Positions 18,232 to 27,202 of a DNA stretch of 64,000 nt are shown piece by piece. Every line of letters starts with the position of its first letter. The stretch's first letter is position 1. The notes under the pieces were generated by a model. That model saw only the letters and a list, made by a program, of their open reading frames with translations, was not told where the DNA came from and searched no databases. The position numbers were made by a program, and so were the translations under genes. Source of the DNA: Shinella sp032095155 (lineage in GTDB: Bacteria > Pseudomonadota > Alphaproteobacteria > Rhizobiales > Rhizobiaceae). The DNA lies in assembly GCF_049199905.1 (NCBI RefSeq), contig NZ_JBLZPK010000048.1, forward strand, positions 1-64,000, read 5' to 3'.

Positions 18232-18262
18232 GCCCTCCGGCTCCGGCCGGAGGGCGGTTTTC
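18232..18262 (+). terminator. Terminator-like hairpin after the liv binding-protein gene
   Basis: GCCCTCCGG (18232-18240), loop CTCCGG, CCGGAGGGC (18247-18255), then GGTTTTCC. A 9-bp GC-rich stem with a short T-run, 13 nt after the stop. Because livF and livH follow on the same strand it probably gives partial termination, favouring binding-protein expression. Confidence 0.65.
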
Positions 18263-18306
18263 CTGCTGTCGGCCGGGGCGGATGAGCCGCGGCGAGGATC
18301 TGCCCG

Positions 18307-19041
18307 ATGACGCGTGACATTTCCGACGAGACCCCCTTGCTCGAGGTCAGCGGCCTCAAGGTCGCCTATGGACCGGTCGAGGCGCTGAAGGGCGTCGATC
18401 TCAAGGTCCGCAAGGGAGAGATCGTCACGCTGCTTGGCGCCAATGGTGCAGGCAAGAGCTCGACGCTCAATGCGCTCGTCGGCCTCGCCGCCAAGAAAGC
18501 CGGCCGTGTGACCTTCGCCGGCAAGGACATTTCCGCCTTGCCGCCCGAGATGATCGTGCGCATGGGGATGACGCTGACGCCGGAAGGGCGCCGCATCTTC
18601 CCGACCCTCACAGTCGACGAACACCTTCTCCTCGGCGGGGCCATGCACAAGGGCAGGGGGCAGATCGATGTGGTGCGCGAGGATATGCTGTCGCGCTTTC
18701 CGATCCTCAAGGAGCGCCTGCATCAGAAGGCCGGATCGCTCTCCGGCGGCGAGCAGCAGATGCTGGCAATCGCCCGTTCCATGATGTCCTCGCCCGATCT
18801 CCTGCTGCTCGACGAACCCTCGCTCGGTCTTGCCCCGCAGATCGTCGACCAGATTTTCGAGCTGATCGCCGGCCTGCGTCAGCGCGGACTGACGATCCTG
18901 CTCGTCGAGCAGAACGTCTCCCTGTCGCTGGAGATCGCCGACGCCGGCTATGTCATGGCGAACGGCCGCATCGTGCTCTCAGGTCCGGCGGCCGATCTGC
19001 GCAATTCCACAGAAATCCAGGGCGCCTATCTCGGCGCGTGA
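18307..19041 (+). CDS. Branched-chain amino acid-type ABC transporter ATPase (LivF)
   Basis: 244 residues with Walker A GANGAGKSS, signature LSGGEQQ, Walker B LLLLDEPSLGLAP and the LivF hallmark LTPEGRRIFPTLTVDEHL. It pairs with the LivG half of the fused protein at 15164-17044 to form the ATPase dimer. It ends 22 nt before livH. Confidence 0.93.
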   Translation: MTRDISDETPLLEVSGLKVAYGPVEALKGVDLKVRKGEIVTLLGANGAGKSSTLNALVGLAAKKAGRVTFAGKDISALPPEMIVRMGMTLTPEGRRIFPTLTVDEHLLLGGAMHKGRGQIDVVREDMLSRFPILKERLHQKAGSLSGGEQQMLAIARSMMSSPDLLLLDEPSLGLAPQIVDQIFELIAGLRQRGLTILLVEQNVSLSLEIADAGYVMANGRIVLSGPAADLRNSTEIQGAYLGA

Positions 19042-19063
19042 CCGGCAAGAAGGAAAACCATCC

Positions 19064-19946
19064 ATGGACATGTTCCTGCAGCAACTGGTCAATGCGCTTA
19101 GCCTCGGCGGTACCTATGCGCTGCTTGCGCTCGGCCTCGCCGTGGTCTTCTCGATCATGAGCCTCATCAATTTCGCGCATGGCGAGTTGATGACGGCTGC
19201 CGGATACGGCCTGTGTTTTGCGCTCCTCTTTGGCCTGCCGTTCGGCCTTGCCGTCGTCTTCGCCCTGATCGTCGCGATCGTGCTGGTGCTCTTGATGGAA
19301 CGCATCGCCTTCCGCCCGGTGCGCGGGGCGAGCGGTACGACGCTGCTGCTGACGAGTTTCGCCGTCAGCGCCATCCTGCGCGTGTTGTTTCAGAACTTCA
19401 TTTCCGCCCGCCCGAAGCCGGTGCCGATGCCGATGAGCCTGTCCGGCACGATCGAAATCGGTGGCCTGCATATCGGCGTCATCCAGGCGATTTCCATTCT
19501 CGTCACGGTTATCATGCTGGTCGGCCTCAACCTCTTCCTGCGCACCACGGTGCTGGGCCGTGCCATGCGGGCGGCATCGGAGGATTTCGCTATAGTTCGC
19601 CTGATGGGCATCCGCGCCAATGCCGTCGTCGCCACCGCCTTTGCGATTTCCGGCCTCATGGCGGGCGTCGCCGGCATTCTCTGGGTGGCCCAGCGCGGCA
19701 GCGTCGATCCGCTTATGGGCTTCCTGCCGGTGCTCAAAGCCTTTATCGCGGCGATCATCGGCGGCCTCGGCAGCCTTTCGGGCGCGGTTGCCGGCGGCTT
19801 CCTGCTCGGCTTCATCGAAGTTTTCCTGCAGGCCTATCTGCCGGAAAGCCTGCTCAGCTATCGTGATGCCTTTACCATTCTCCTTGTCATCGCCGTCCTG
19901 CTCTTCGCGCCGCAGGGTCTGCTCGCGCGCAAGACGGTCGTGAAAC
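19064..19946 (+). CDS. Branched-chain amino acid-type ABC permease (LivH), C-terminus in assembly gap
   Basis: 294 residues are readable before the N run. LivH hallmarks: QQLVNALSLGGTYALLALGLAVVFSIM at the start, MRAASEDFAIVRLMGI as coupling loop, and FAPQGLLARKTVV, the usual final motif. Only a few residues should be missing. AGGAAAACC precedes the ATG at 19064. It partners the permease half of the fused LivMG protein. Confidence 0.92.
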
Positions 19947-20216
19947 NNNNNNNNNNNNNNNNNNNNNNNNNNNNNNNNNNNNNNNNNNNNNNNNNNNNNN
20001 NNNNNNNNNNNNNNNNNNNNNNNNNNNNNNNNNNNNNNNNNNNNNNNNNNNNNNNNNNNNNNNNNNNNNNNNNNNNNNNNNNNNNNNNNNNNNNNNNNNN
20101 NNNNNNNNNNNNNNNNNNNNNNNNNNNNNNNNNNNNNNNNNNNNNNNNNNNNNNNNNNNNNNNNNNNNNNNNNNNNNNNNNNNNNNNNNNNNNNNNNNNN
20201 NNNNNNNNNNNNNNNN
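19947..20216. other. Assembly gap (270 N) between livH and ornithine cyclodeaminase
   Basis: A run of N that swallows the last residues of the + strand livH and the last ~40 residues of the - strand ornithine cyclodeaminase; little else should fit. Confidence 0.99.
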
Positions 20217-21138
20217 AATCCTCGATGGCAAAGCCGACGCTATCAAAGAGCGTGATCTGGTCGGCACTCCTGCGGCCTTCCGTCTGGCCGGTCATGACCT
20301 GCCAGAGTTCGATGACGGGATGCTCGGCCGGCAGCTGCTGGATTTCACCCTCGATGCGCGTCTGCGGCGGGTACTCGACGAAGATGTCCGAGCGCAGCAG
20401 GATATCCTTGCTCAGTTCGGTCTTGCCGGGGCAATCGCCTCCAACCGCATTGATGTGCGCGCCGGGGCCGACATGATTGTCCGACAGGATCGTCGCATAC
20501 TGCTTGTCGGCGGTCACGGTGGTGATGATATCGGCACCCTCGACGGCCTCTTCCACGGAAGAGCACTCCGTGATGGTGAAGCCGAGACCTGTGAGGTTCT
20601 GCGCGCATTTGCGGGTTGCGGACGCGTCGATGTCGTAGAGGCGCAGCTTGTCCACGCCGAGCAGAGACTTGAAGGCGCGGGCCTGGAATTCGCTCTGTGC
20701 GCCATTGCCGATGATCGCCATGGTGCGGGCGTTCGGCCGCGCCAGGTATTTCGCCGCGACAGCCGAGGTCGCCGCCGTGCGCAGTGCCGTCAGGATCGTC
20801 ATTTCCGTCAGCAGCATCGGATAACCGTTGCCGACATCCGACAGCACGCCAAAGGCCGTCACGGTCTGCCGGCCGTCGCGCGTGTTCTTCGGGTGGCCGT
20901 TGACATATTTGAAGCCGTAGAGCGTCCCGTCGCTCGTCGGCATCAGCTCGATGACGCCTTCCTCGGAGTGCGACGCGACGCGCGGGGTCTTGTCGAAGAC
21001 CGGCCAGCGGCGGAAGTCCTCTTCGATGGTCGCGGCCAGCTCCGTCAGGAACCGGTCGATGCCGACCTTCAGCACCAGCTTCATCATATGGTCGACGCTG
21101 ACGAACGGCACGACGTTCAATTTCGGATCAGTGTTCAT
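20217..21138 (-). CDS. Ornithine cyclodeaminase (C-terminus in assembly gap)
   Basis: 307 residues readable from the ATG at 21138, which follows GGAGGGAAA. NAD-binding motif MAIIGNGAQSEFQARAF, substrate-binding GFKYVNGHPKNT and the NAVGGDCPGKTEL segment typical of true ornithine cyclodeaminases (NAD-dependent, L-ornithine to L-proline plus ammonia). Directly downstream of arginase on the same strand (25 nt), so arginine is taken to ornithine plus urea and then to proline. The final ~40 residues are lost in the gap. Confidence 0.92.
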
Positions 21139-21163
21139 TTTCCCTCCAGCCAAGAACAGCTAT

Positions 21164-22084
21164 TCAGCCCGCGAGCGTCGGGCGATCCATCACCCGCTTG
21201 CCCATCAGGCTGGCAACGAGATCGACAAGCAGCTTGGCGGTCTTGCCGCGCTCGTCGAGGAACGGATTGAGCTCGACGATATCGAGGCTCGTCACGAGGT
21301 TGCTGTCATGGAGCAACTCCATGATCAGATGCGCCTCGCGGAACGTCGCGCCGCCCGGCACCGTCGTGCCGACGGCCGGTGCGATTTCCGGCTCGAGAAA
21401 ATCGACGTCGAAGCTGACGTGCAGCAGGCCGTTTGCGGCCCGGACCCGTTCGATGAAGGTGCGCACCAGCACGCCCACGCCATGTTCGTCGATCACGCGC
21501 ATGTCGTGCACGGTAATGCCGGTCTTGCGGATGGCCGCCTGTTCGGCGGCATCGACCGAGCGAATGCCGATCATACAGACATTTTCCGTCGGCACGGCAT
21601 GCGCCAGAGCGGGGAAGTAGCCGTCGAAACCGGTTTGGCCGGTATAATAGGAAACCGGCGTGCCATGCAGATTGCCGCTGACGGTCGTTTCCAGGCTGTG
21701 GAAATCGGTATGGGCGTCGAGCCAGAGCACGAAGAGAGGCCGGCCAAGCTCTGCGGCGCGGCGCGCGAGGCCCGGAACCGTGCCCGCGGAAATCGCGTGG
21801 TCGCCGCCAAGGAAGATCGGCATGCCGGTCCCGCTGTGCTCATAGGCCGCGGCCGACAGCGCCTCGACCCAGGCGACCGTTTCGCCAAGGTGATGCACGG
21901 CCTTATTGGGATGGGGCATGTCGCCGAAGGGGCGGGGGGTGAGGTTGCCGGTGTCCTTGACCGTATGGCCGAGTTCCTCAAGCGCCGTGCGCAGGCCGGC
22001 GATGCGAAGCGCACTCGGCCCCATCTCGCAGCCAAGCTGCCCCGCGCCGATTTGCAGGGGGGCACCGATAAGCGTGCAATCCAT
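21164..22084 (-). CDS. Arginase
   Basis: 306 residues, ureohydrolase family. Manganese-binding motifs: FLGGDHAISAG, LWLDAHTDFHS and HVSFDVDFLEPEIAPAVGTTV, all intact. It hydrolyses L-arginine to ornithine and urea. Forms an operon with the ornithine cyclodeaminase gene and is divergent from an Lrp-type regulator at 22204, the common arrangement for arginase (rocF/arcA) in rhizobia and Agrobacterium. Confidence 0.94.
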   Translation of the reverse strand: MDCTLIGAPLQIGAGQLGCEMGPSALRIAGLRTALEELGHTVKDTGNLTPRPFGDMPHPNKAVHHLGETVAWVEALSAAAYEHSGTGMPIFLGGDHAISAGTVPGLARRAAELGRPLFVLWLDAHTDFHSLETTVSGNLHGTPVSYYTGQTGFDGYFPALAHAVPTENVCMIGIRSVDAAEQAAIRKTGITVHDMRVIDEHGVGVLVRTFIERVRAANGLLHVSFDVDFLEPEIAPAVGTTVPGGATFREAHLIMELLHDSNLVTSLDIVELNPFLDERGKTAKLLVDLVASLMGKRVMDRPTLAG

Positions 22085-22147
22085 ATGCTACTCCCGTGTT
22101 GTCAGGGAAATCTTAGATGTGTTGAATGGCAGCTTGAATATTGCATT

Positions 22148-22167
22148 TTGGCATATCGGGATGCCAA
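22148..22167. promoter_or_regulatory. Candidate Lrp-type operator between arginase and its regulator
   Basis: TTGGCATATCGGGATGCCAA is an inverted repeat with two perfect 7-bp arms (22148-22154 and 22161-22167) and a 6-nt centre. It sits midway in the 119-bp divergent region. Size and symmetry fit an Lrp/AsnC dimer site controlling both directions. Confidence 0.55.
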
Positions 22168-22203
22168 TCTTCGCAAGATGGAAACTGATGGAGCCAATTT
22201 GAT

Positions 22204-22641
22204 ATGGATGATCTCGACCGGCAGATCGTAACGCTTCTGCGCGGCAACGGACGCCGCAGCGTATCGGATCTTGCAATTGAAATCGGTACGTCACGCGCAA
22301 CGGTCCGCGCGCGCATCGAAAGAATGGAGCAGGATGGAACCATCCTCGGCTACACCGTGATGCTGCGCGCCGATGCTCTCGAAGATGTCGTGCGTGGGGT
22401 GATGATGATCGAGATCGAGGGTCACGTGACCGATCGCGTAATCCGCACATTGGGCGGCTTTCCGGAGATTTCGCAAATCCATACCACCAACGGCCGCTGG
22501 GACCTACTGGTGGAACTCAGCGCCTCAAGTCTGACCGAGTTCGATGCCGTCCTGCGAAAGATCCGCCTGGTTCCTGGGATAACCGGAAGCGAGACAAGCA
22601 TCCTCCTGTCTACGCCACGTTCGACGAAGGCAAAGCTCTGA
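22204..22641 (+). CDS. Lrp/AsnC-family regulator, likely of arginine catabolism
   Basis: 145 residues: N-terminal HTH (MDDLDRQIVTLLRGNGRRSVSDLA ... TSRATVRARI) and C-terminal RAM/AsnC domain (VMMIEIEGHVTDRVIRTL, then the GRWDLLVEL strand). Divergent from arginase with a palindrome between them. The analogous regulator in Agrobacterium/rhizobia activates arginase in response to arginine; that role is inferred from context. Confidence 0.9.
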   Translation: MDDLDRQIVTLLRGNGRRSVSDLAIEIGTSRATVRARIERMEQDGTILGYTVMLRADALEDVVRGVMMIEIEGHVTDRVIRTLGGFPEISQIHTTNGRWDLLVELSASSLTEFDAVLRKIRLVPGITGSETSILLSTPRSTKAKL

Positions 22642-22689
22642 GCCCACGATAGCGAGGCTTCAAGCGGGCTTGCGCCATGGGTGTATAGA

Positions 22690-23553
22690 TCAGCCCGAAC
22701 GGGGGGCACGTTGACGTTGCAGGTCACCGATGCTGCCGTCACACAAAGCCCGCGAGCTTTTCCATATCCGTAGAGCGCCCGGTCCGGCCGCGACGACCGG
22801 CGCACCCTTGGTGAGGTTCTCACTCTGCGTCGGGAAGAATGGTGCAATCCACTGGCCTCCTTCACGACGCAATAGCCCGCCAGGTATCCCAAGCATGCAT
22901 GTAGGGTTCGTAAGTAACCGACGAGCCGACCCGCCGCCACATAGCCGAGCATCAGCGCGCCGGAACCATTGCGAATAAAATTGCCGCCCTCCGCCAAGAG
23001 CCGCCCGACGATGCCGGCAACGAAATCCGGTGTCGCATAGGAATTGGTGCCGATGCCCGTCAGCGCGTTTCGGATCGTGCGCGACGGATCGACCGTCAGC
23101 GTCTTGCCGTTCAATTTCATGCCCTTACCGGCGGCGGCGTAGATTTCGTTGTGGCAGGGCGCGCCGATGACGCCGGCGATGGGTTCGCCAACATGCCGCA
23201 CGGCGATCGAGACGCACCAGTTCGGCGTGCCGTTGACGAAGGGTGCCGCACCATCGATGGGATCGACGATCCAGGGATAGTATAGCCGGATGTGCCGGCC
23301 GTATGGCCGAACTCCTCGCCGAGAAAGCCATCCTCCGAGAAAAGCGCTGCGACACGTTTACCGATCAGCTTTCCACATTGCGGTCGGCAATCGAGACGAC
23401 ATCCTGGATATCGCGCTTTGTTTCGATGATCAGCTCGTACCGTCGGTTGAAATAGTCGAACGCCATCGCACCGGCCTTGTGCACAATGGCGCGTGCCAAT
23501 GCAAAGCGGGTGTCGAGGGCACTTTCGGGTGAGGTCGAATGTGCAAGGATCAT
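22690..23553 (-). pseudogene. Inositol monophosphatase-family gene, decayed
   Basis: Three pieces of one protein lie in different frames. The N-terminus (23553-23365, AFDYFNRRYELIIETKRD, ending in a premature stop), the middle (SEDGFLGEEFGHTAG, then WIVDPIDGAAPFVNGTPNW, GAPCHNEIYAAAGKGM, RNGSGALMLGYVAAGRLVGY) and the C-terminus (GGQWIAPFFPTQSENLTKG). The DPIDG metal motif is present, but frameshifts near 23360, 23290 and 22890 stop any intact product. Adjacent to a broken ABC ATPase gene on the same strand, so it was probably the last gene of a lost transport operon. Confidence 0.82.
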
Positions 23554-23569
23554 GGGTTGCGTCTCGATG

Positions 23570-24324
23570 ATTTCCTAGCCCGACCCGCCGGACCCCTATG
23601 CTCCAGAGCGCCGATGCGGATCGTCGCCTGCTGCCCGCCTATGCTCAACCTAGCAGGCGATGACATTTGCCTCGCCTATGAAATCGGCGATGAAGGCGGA
23701 AGCCGGGGCCTCGTAGAGGTCGCGTGGCGCACCGGGCTGGGCGACCTGCCATCCTTCATGACGATGATACCGTCGGAGACGACGAGCGCCTCGTCCTGAT
23801 CATGCGTGACATAGACGGCGCTGAAGCCGAGGCGTTGCTGCAATTCGCGAATGTCCGTGCGTACCTTTCGAAGCAGGCGGGCGTCGAGTTTCGACAGGGG
23901 CTCGTCGAGCAGCAGCACCTGCGGCTCCAGAACCAGCGCGCGGGCGACGGCGACGCGCTGCTGCTGGCCACCGGACAGTTCAGCCAGCAGGTGATGACCC
24001 ATGCCGGCGAGACCGACGAGCGCCTCTTTTCTGGAGAGCCCCGACGATTCGAGGCCATAGGCGACTTTGTCGCGCGCATTCATATGAGGGAACAATGCGT
24101 AGGATTGGAAGACCATCGAGACATCGCGCTCATTGGCCGGAAGCATGGTGACGTCCTTGCCGCCGATGAGGATTTTTCCAGCACTCGGATTTTCGAGGCC
24201 GGCGAGCATTCCGAGGGTCGCGTCTTTCCGCAGCCGACGGACCGAGCAAGTTGACGAGCGTACCCGGTTCGATGGTAAGCGAAAGACCGGGAATGGCGGT
24301 AAAGGCACCGAACGACTTACGCAT
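23570..24324 (-). pseudogene. PotA/UgpC-type ABC transporter ATPase, decayed
   Basis: Homology runs from MRKSFGAFTAIPGLSLTIEP through MLAGLENPSAG, DVSMVFQSYALFPHM, LSGGQQQRVAVARAL, VLLLDEPLSKLDARL and YVTHDQDEALVVSDG to the start of the TOBE domain (DLYEAPASAFIADFIGEANV). One base is missing inside Walker A: GGTCCGTCGGCTGCGGAAAG lacks a G, so the frame changes at GPS. A second shift follows VMKDG. The product would have no P-loop. It lies just upstream of the broken inositol monophosphatase gene. Confidence 0.85.
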
Positions 24325-24640
24325 GTTCTCACCACCGATCGTCAGCTTTCCCCAGCCGCCCGGCAGGCGGTAGGCGGTGAAGAGCTTTGCGGTGTGCCGC
24401 GGCAAGCCGACATTGAGGTCGAAACCGTCGGGAATATGCGGGCTTACGCAGGCGTAGCTCGCCGGCACCTGCCAATCCGGCAGGATCTCGCCCGACAGGT
24501 CGGATTCGATGCCCCGGATGCGCGCGCCATCGGCGGCGACTAGGCGTTGTCGCCATTGGATGCCAATTTGTCGCCGTCGAGGACGGAGTAGTTATCCTGC
24601 TTGCTCTGAAGCAGAGAAACGCCGGCAATATCGCGACCGC
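24325..24640 (-). pseudogene. Fragment of TonB-dependent siderophore receptor, C-terminal barrel
   Basis: The reverse strand reads LQSKQDNYSVLDGDKLASNG, then RIRGIESDLSGEILPDWQV, then GFDLNVGLPRHTAKLFTAY and RLPGGWGKLTIGGEN. These are late beta-barrel strands of ferrisiderophore receptors. It lacks the plug and most of the barrel, has a frameshift near 24540, and runs in frame straight into the ABC ATPase fragment (join at about 24325-24335). A deletion fusing two unrelated genes is the simplest reading. Confidence 0.75.
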
Positions 24641-25199
24641 CGAAGACTGCCGGTCGATTATCGAGAATTTCATCGCCACGGAGGGGCATATCCACGTGCT
24701 CTGCAACAATCCCGGCATTAACCGCCGCGGCAATCTCCTGTCGCTGACGCCGATGCCGGAGGACTGGCGGCTAAGTTTCGCAGTCAATCTCGATGCGATG
24801 TTCCATCTCTGCCAGGCGGCGTTGCCGCATATGGATTGCGGCTGGCGGCGGTCCCATCGTCAATACGGCCTCACAATGGGGTCTCCGCCCGGCGCTGAAC
24901 CATATCGCCTACAACGTCACAAAGGCGGCCGTGGCGAGCTTCACGCAGAACTTCGCTCGCGACTATGCGCCGGACAAGATCCGTGTAAAGGCCATCTGCC
25001 CCGGCGAAATCCACACGCCCATGCTGGAGGCCGAGGTGAAGCACTTCGGTCGCCGCATCGCCGATCTCGACAAATTTGTTCGCTTCGGCCGTATCGGCAA
25101 GCCCGAGGAGGTCGCCGCTCTGGTCGCCTTTCTCGCATCCGACGAAGCCGCATGTGCGGATCACTGGTGGAGATCACGGGTGCACAGGCGGTCGCGTAA
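24627..25199 (+). pseudogene. Short-chain dehydrogenase/reductase, truncated and frameshifted
   Basis: SDR homology starts mid-protein (ATAEDCRSIIENFIATEG, then VLCNNPGINRRGNLLSL), continues with DWRLSFAVNLDAMFHLCQAA, and changes frame near 24840 into GGGPIVNTASQWG, HIAYNVTKAAVASFTQNFA (the catalytic Tyr-Lys pair as YNVTK) and VKAICPGEIHTPM. It changes frame again near 25150 to end MCGSLVEITGAQAVA. The N-terminal NAD-binding glycine motif is missing. Butts tail to head against the TonB fragment, so this end was lost in a rearrangement. Confidence 0.85.
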
Positions 25200-25228
25200 T
25201 GGAGCTATCGGGGCCTATCACGCTGTGT

Positions 25229-26137
25229 TTAAGGATCGACCTGCGAACCTGGGGGTGACGCCGCTTCTTCGATGAGCCAGTTGATGAAGGAGCTGACCTC
25301 GGTGGTTTCTCGTTTCGCATCTGGGCAGATGCAATAGTAGTTGTGAAGGGCCGGCACACTTAGGTGCAGCGGCTGCACCAGCCGGCCTTCGTCGAGATCG
25401 CGCGCGGACACGACCTCGTCGCTCAGCGCCACGCCAAAGCCATCTCTGGCGGCCTGAAGCACGATGCCGAAGTCGTCGAAATGTACGTCGGACTCACCCG
25501 CGTAGGGAATGCCTGCTTCAGCCTGCCAACGCCGCCACTGCGAGCCGTCATCCTCATGCAGAAGCCTGTGATAGGCGAGGTCTGAAGGCTGACGGATGGC
25601 GTTCGGCCCGCGCAGGAGCTGTGGGCTGCAAACCGGCGTCATGTGGATGCCATGCAGCAGGCGCCACCAGAAGCCCGGCCATGGCGGCATGCCGTAGACG
25701 ATCGCGACATCCGTCTTGCGCCAGTCGACGCCGTGAAAATGGCTGGAGGTAAGGACCTTCAACTGAAAATTCGGGCTTTCCGCCATGAAGGTGAAAAGCC
25801 GAGTCGCGAGCCAGGCGACGCCGTGCACCTGCGGGATGGAGATGGTGAGCGCCTGCTTTGCCGCGCCATGTTTATGCGCCGAGAGTTGGCGCACACCGGT
25901 CTGGATCGCGTCCATCGCACTTGCCACCGAGCGCTGGAGCTGGCTTCCGCTCGGGGTCAGCGCCAGTTGCCGGCCGCGCTTTTGAAAGAGGTCGACGCCA
26001 AGCGATACCTGGAGTGCGCGGATCTGCTGACTGACGGCGCCTGGCGTCACATGCAGCTCCGCTGCCGCCGCACCGACATTGCCGAGTCGCGCGACGCTTT
26101 CGAAGACGCGAAATGCATGAAGGGGTGGCAGCGCCAT
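25229..26137 (-). CDS. LysR-family regulator (GcvA-like)
   Basis: 302 residues; HTH at about 5-60 (LHAFRVFESVARLGNVGAAAA, then HVTPGAVSQQIRALQ) and a type II periplasmic-binding-like effector domain behind it. The tail (HNYYCICPDAKRETTEVSSF) is of GcvA/AmpR type. It precedes by one gene a second LysR on the same strand. No divergent target gene is next to it; its left neighbour is the broken SDR gene, so its original target may be lost. Confidence 0.9.
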   Translation of the reverse strand: MALPPLHAFRVFESVARLGNVGAAAAELHVTPGAVSQQIRALQVSLGVDLFQKRGRQLALTPSGSQLQRSVASAMDAIQTGVRQLSAHKHGAAKQALTISIPQVHGVAWLATRLFTFMAESPNFQLKVLTSSHFHGVDWRKTDVAIVYGMPPWPGFWWRLLHGIHMTPVCSPQLLRGPNAIRQPSDLAYHRLLHEDDGSQWRRWQAEAGIPYAGESDVHFDDFGIVLQAARDGFGVALSDEVVSARDLDEGRLVQPLHLSVPALHNYYCICPDAKRETTEVSSFINWLIEEAASPPGSQVDP

Positions 26138-26168
26138 CGGTTTCTTTCCTCAGTTGATGTTTACCGGA

Positions 26169-27094
26169 TCAGGCATTCTGGTCCCGCCCCGGCCGCAACT
26201 GCTCGACGATACGATCGGCCAAGGCGCGCAGGACGGGGTCGTTCGCGCGATCGACCGGACAGACGATGTAATATNNNNNNNNNNNNNNNNNNNNNNNNNN
26301 NNNNNNNNNNNNNNNNNNNNNNNNNNNNNNNNNNNNNNNNNNNNNNNNNNNNNNNNNNNNNNNNNNNNNNNNNNNNNNNNNNNNNNNNNNNNNNNNNNNN
26401 NNNNNNNNNNNNNNNNNNNNNNNNNNNNNNNNNNNNNNNNNNNNNNNNNNNNNNNNNNNNNNNNNNNNNNNNNNNNNNNNNNNNNNNNNNNNNNNNNNNN
26501 NNNNNNNNNNNNNNNNNNNNNNNNNNNNNNNNNNNNNNNNNNNNNNNNNNGGTCGAGCCGCGGAAACAAGGTCGGCGAACACACGGCACAGAGCCGGACC
26601 TCACTGAGCAAGCGCCAGTATTTTCCCGTAAACGGCGGGTTGTCATAGACGATCGCCATGTCGTTGTCCGCCCAATCCACGTCCGTGGCGGTGATCGCCT
26701 CATTGATGGTGAGGTTAGAAATGCCATGCGACTGGGCGAAATCGACGATGGCCGCCGTCAGCCAGGCGATCCCGAGTGCGGTCGGTACGGAAACCGACAG
26801 TGATGCGGGCTGGTCGCCGGAGGTTAGTTTCCGCGATGCCCGCGTCGCCGTATCGAGCTGACCAAGGGATATGGCGACGGTCTGGGAGAAATCCCTGCCC
26901 GCGTGGGTGAGGGCGACATTCCGGCCTGACTTCCGAAACAGGGCGATGCCCGTCGCGTCGCTCAGCTTTTTGAGTTGCAACGAAATCGCGCTCGGACTGA
27001 GGTTCAACTCTTCCGCCGCTTGCCGCACGCCGCCGAGGCGCGCAGTCGCTTCGAAAGCGGGCAGATATTGCAGGTAGGGCGGGAGGCGGCTCAT
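26169..27094 (-). CDS. LysR-family regulator (GcvA-like), interrupted by assembly gap
   Basis: N-terminal 181 residues from the ATG at 27094 (MSRLPPYLQYLPAFEATARL; HTH LNLSPSAISLQLKKLS) reach the N run at 26275-26550. The C-terminus resumes in another frame as YYIVCPVDRANDPVLRALAD and ends at 26169. The frame change coincides with the gap, so it is an assembly effect. Divergent from the isochorismatase/GYD/ABC cluster at 27203, which it probably controls. Confidence 0.87.
26275..26550. other. Assembly gap (276 N) inside a LysR gene
   Basis: A run of N; flanks belong to the same LysR protein but in different frames, so the real length differs from 276. Confidence 0.99.
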
Positions 27095-27109
27095 CCGGAT
27101 ATCCAACTG

Positions 27110-27132
27110 ATCGTTTAGTATTATAGAACGAT
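27110..27132. promoter_or_regulatory. Candidate LysR box
   Basis: ATCGTT (27110-27115) and AACGAT (27127-27132) are a perfect inverted repeat separated by 11 AT-rich bases, in the 108-bp space between the divergent LysR gene and the isochorismatase gene. The T-N11-A geometry is the classical LysR half-site spacing. Function inferred. Confidence 0.5.
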
Positions 27133-27202
27133 ATCGGTGATTTTAAATTGATTTTTTCAAACTGTTAAGGGTGCTATCTCATCGACAAAGAGGAGCTTGT
27201 TC

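Noticed and set aside
20217..21138. Treating this gene as a second eutC
   Set aside because: Its N-terminus, GDCPGKTEL segment and operon with arginase match true ornithine cyclodeaminase; eutC at 6595 is a different subfamily in the ectoine operon.
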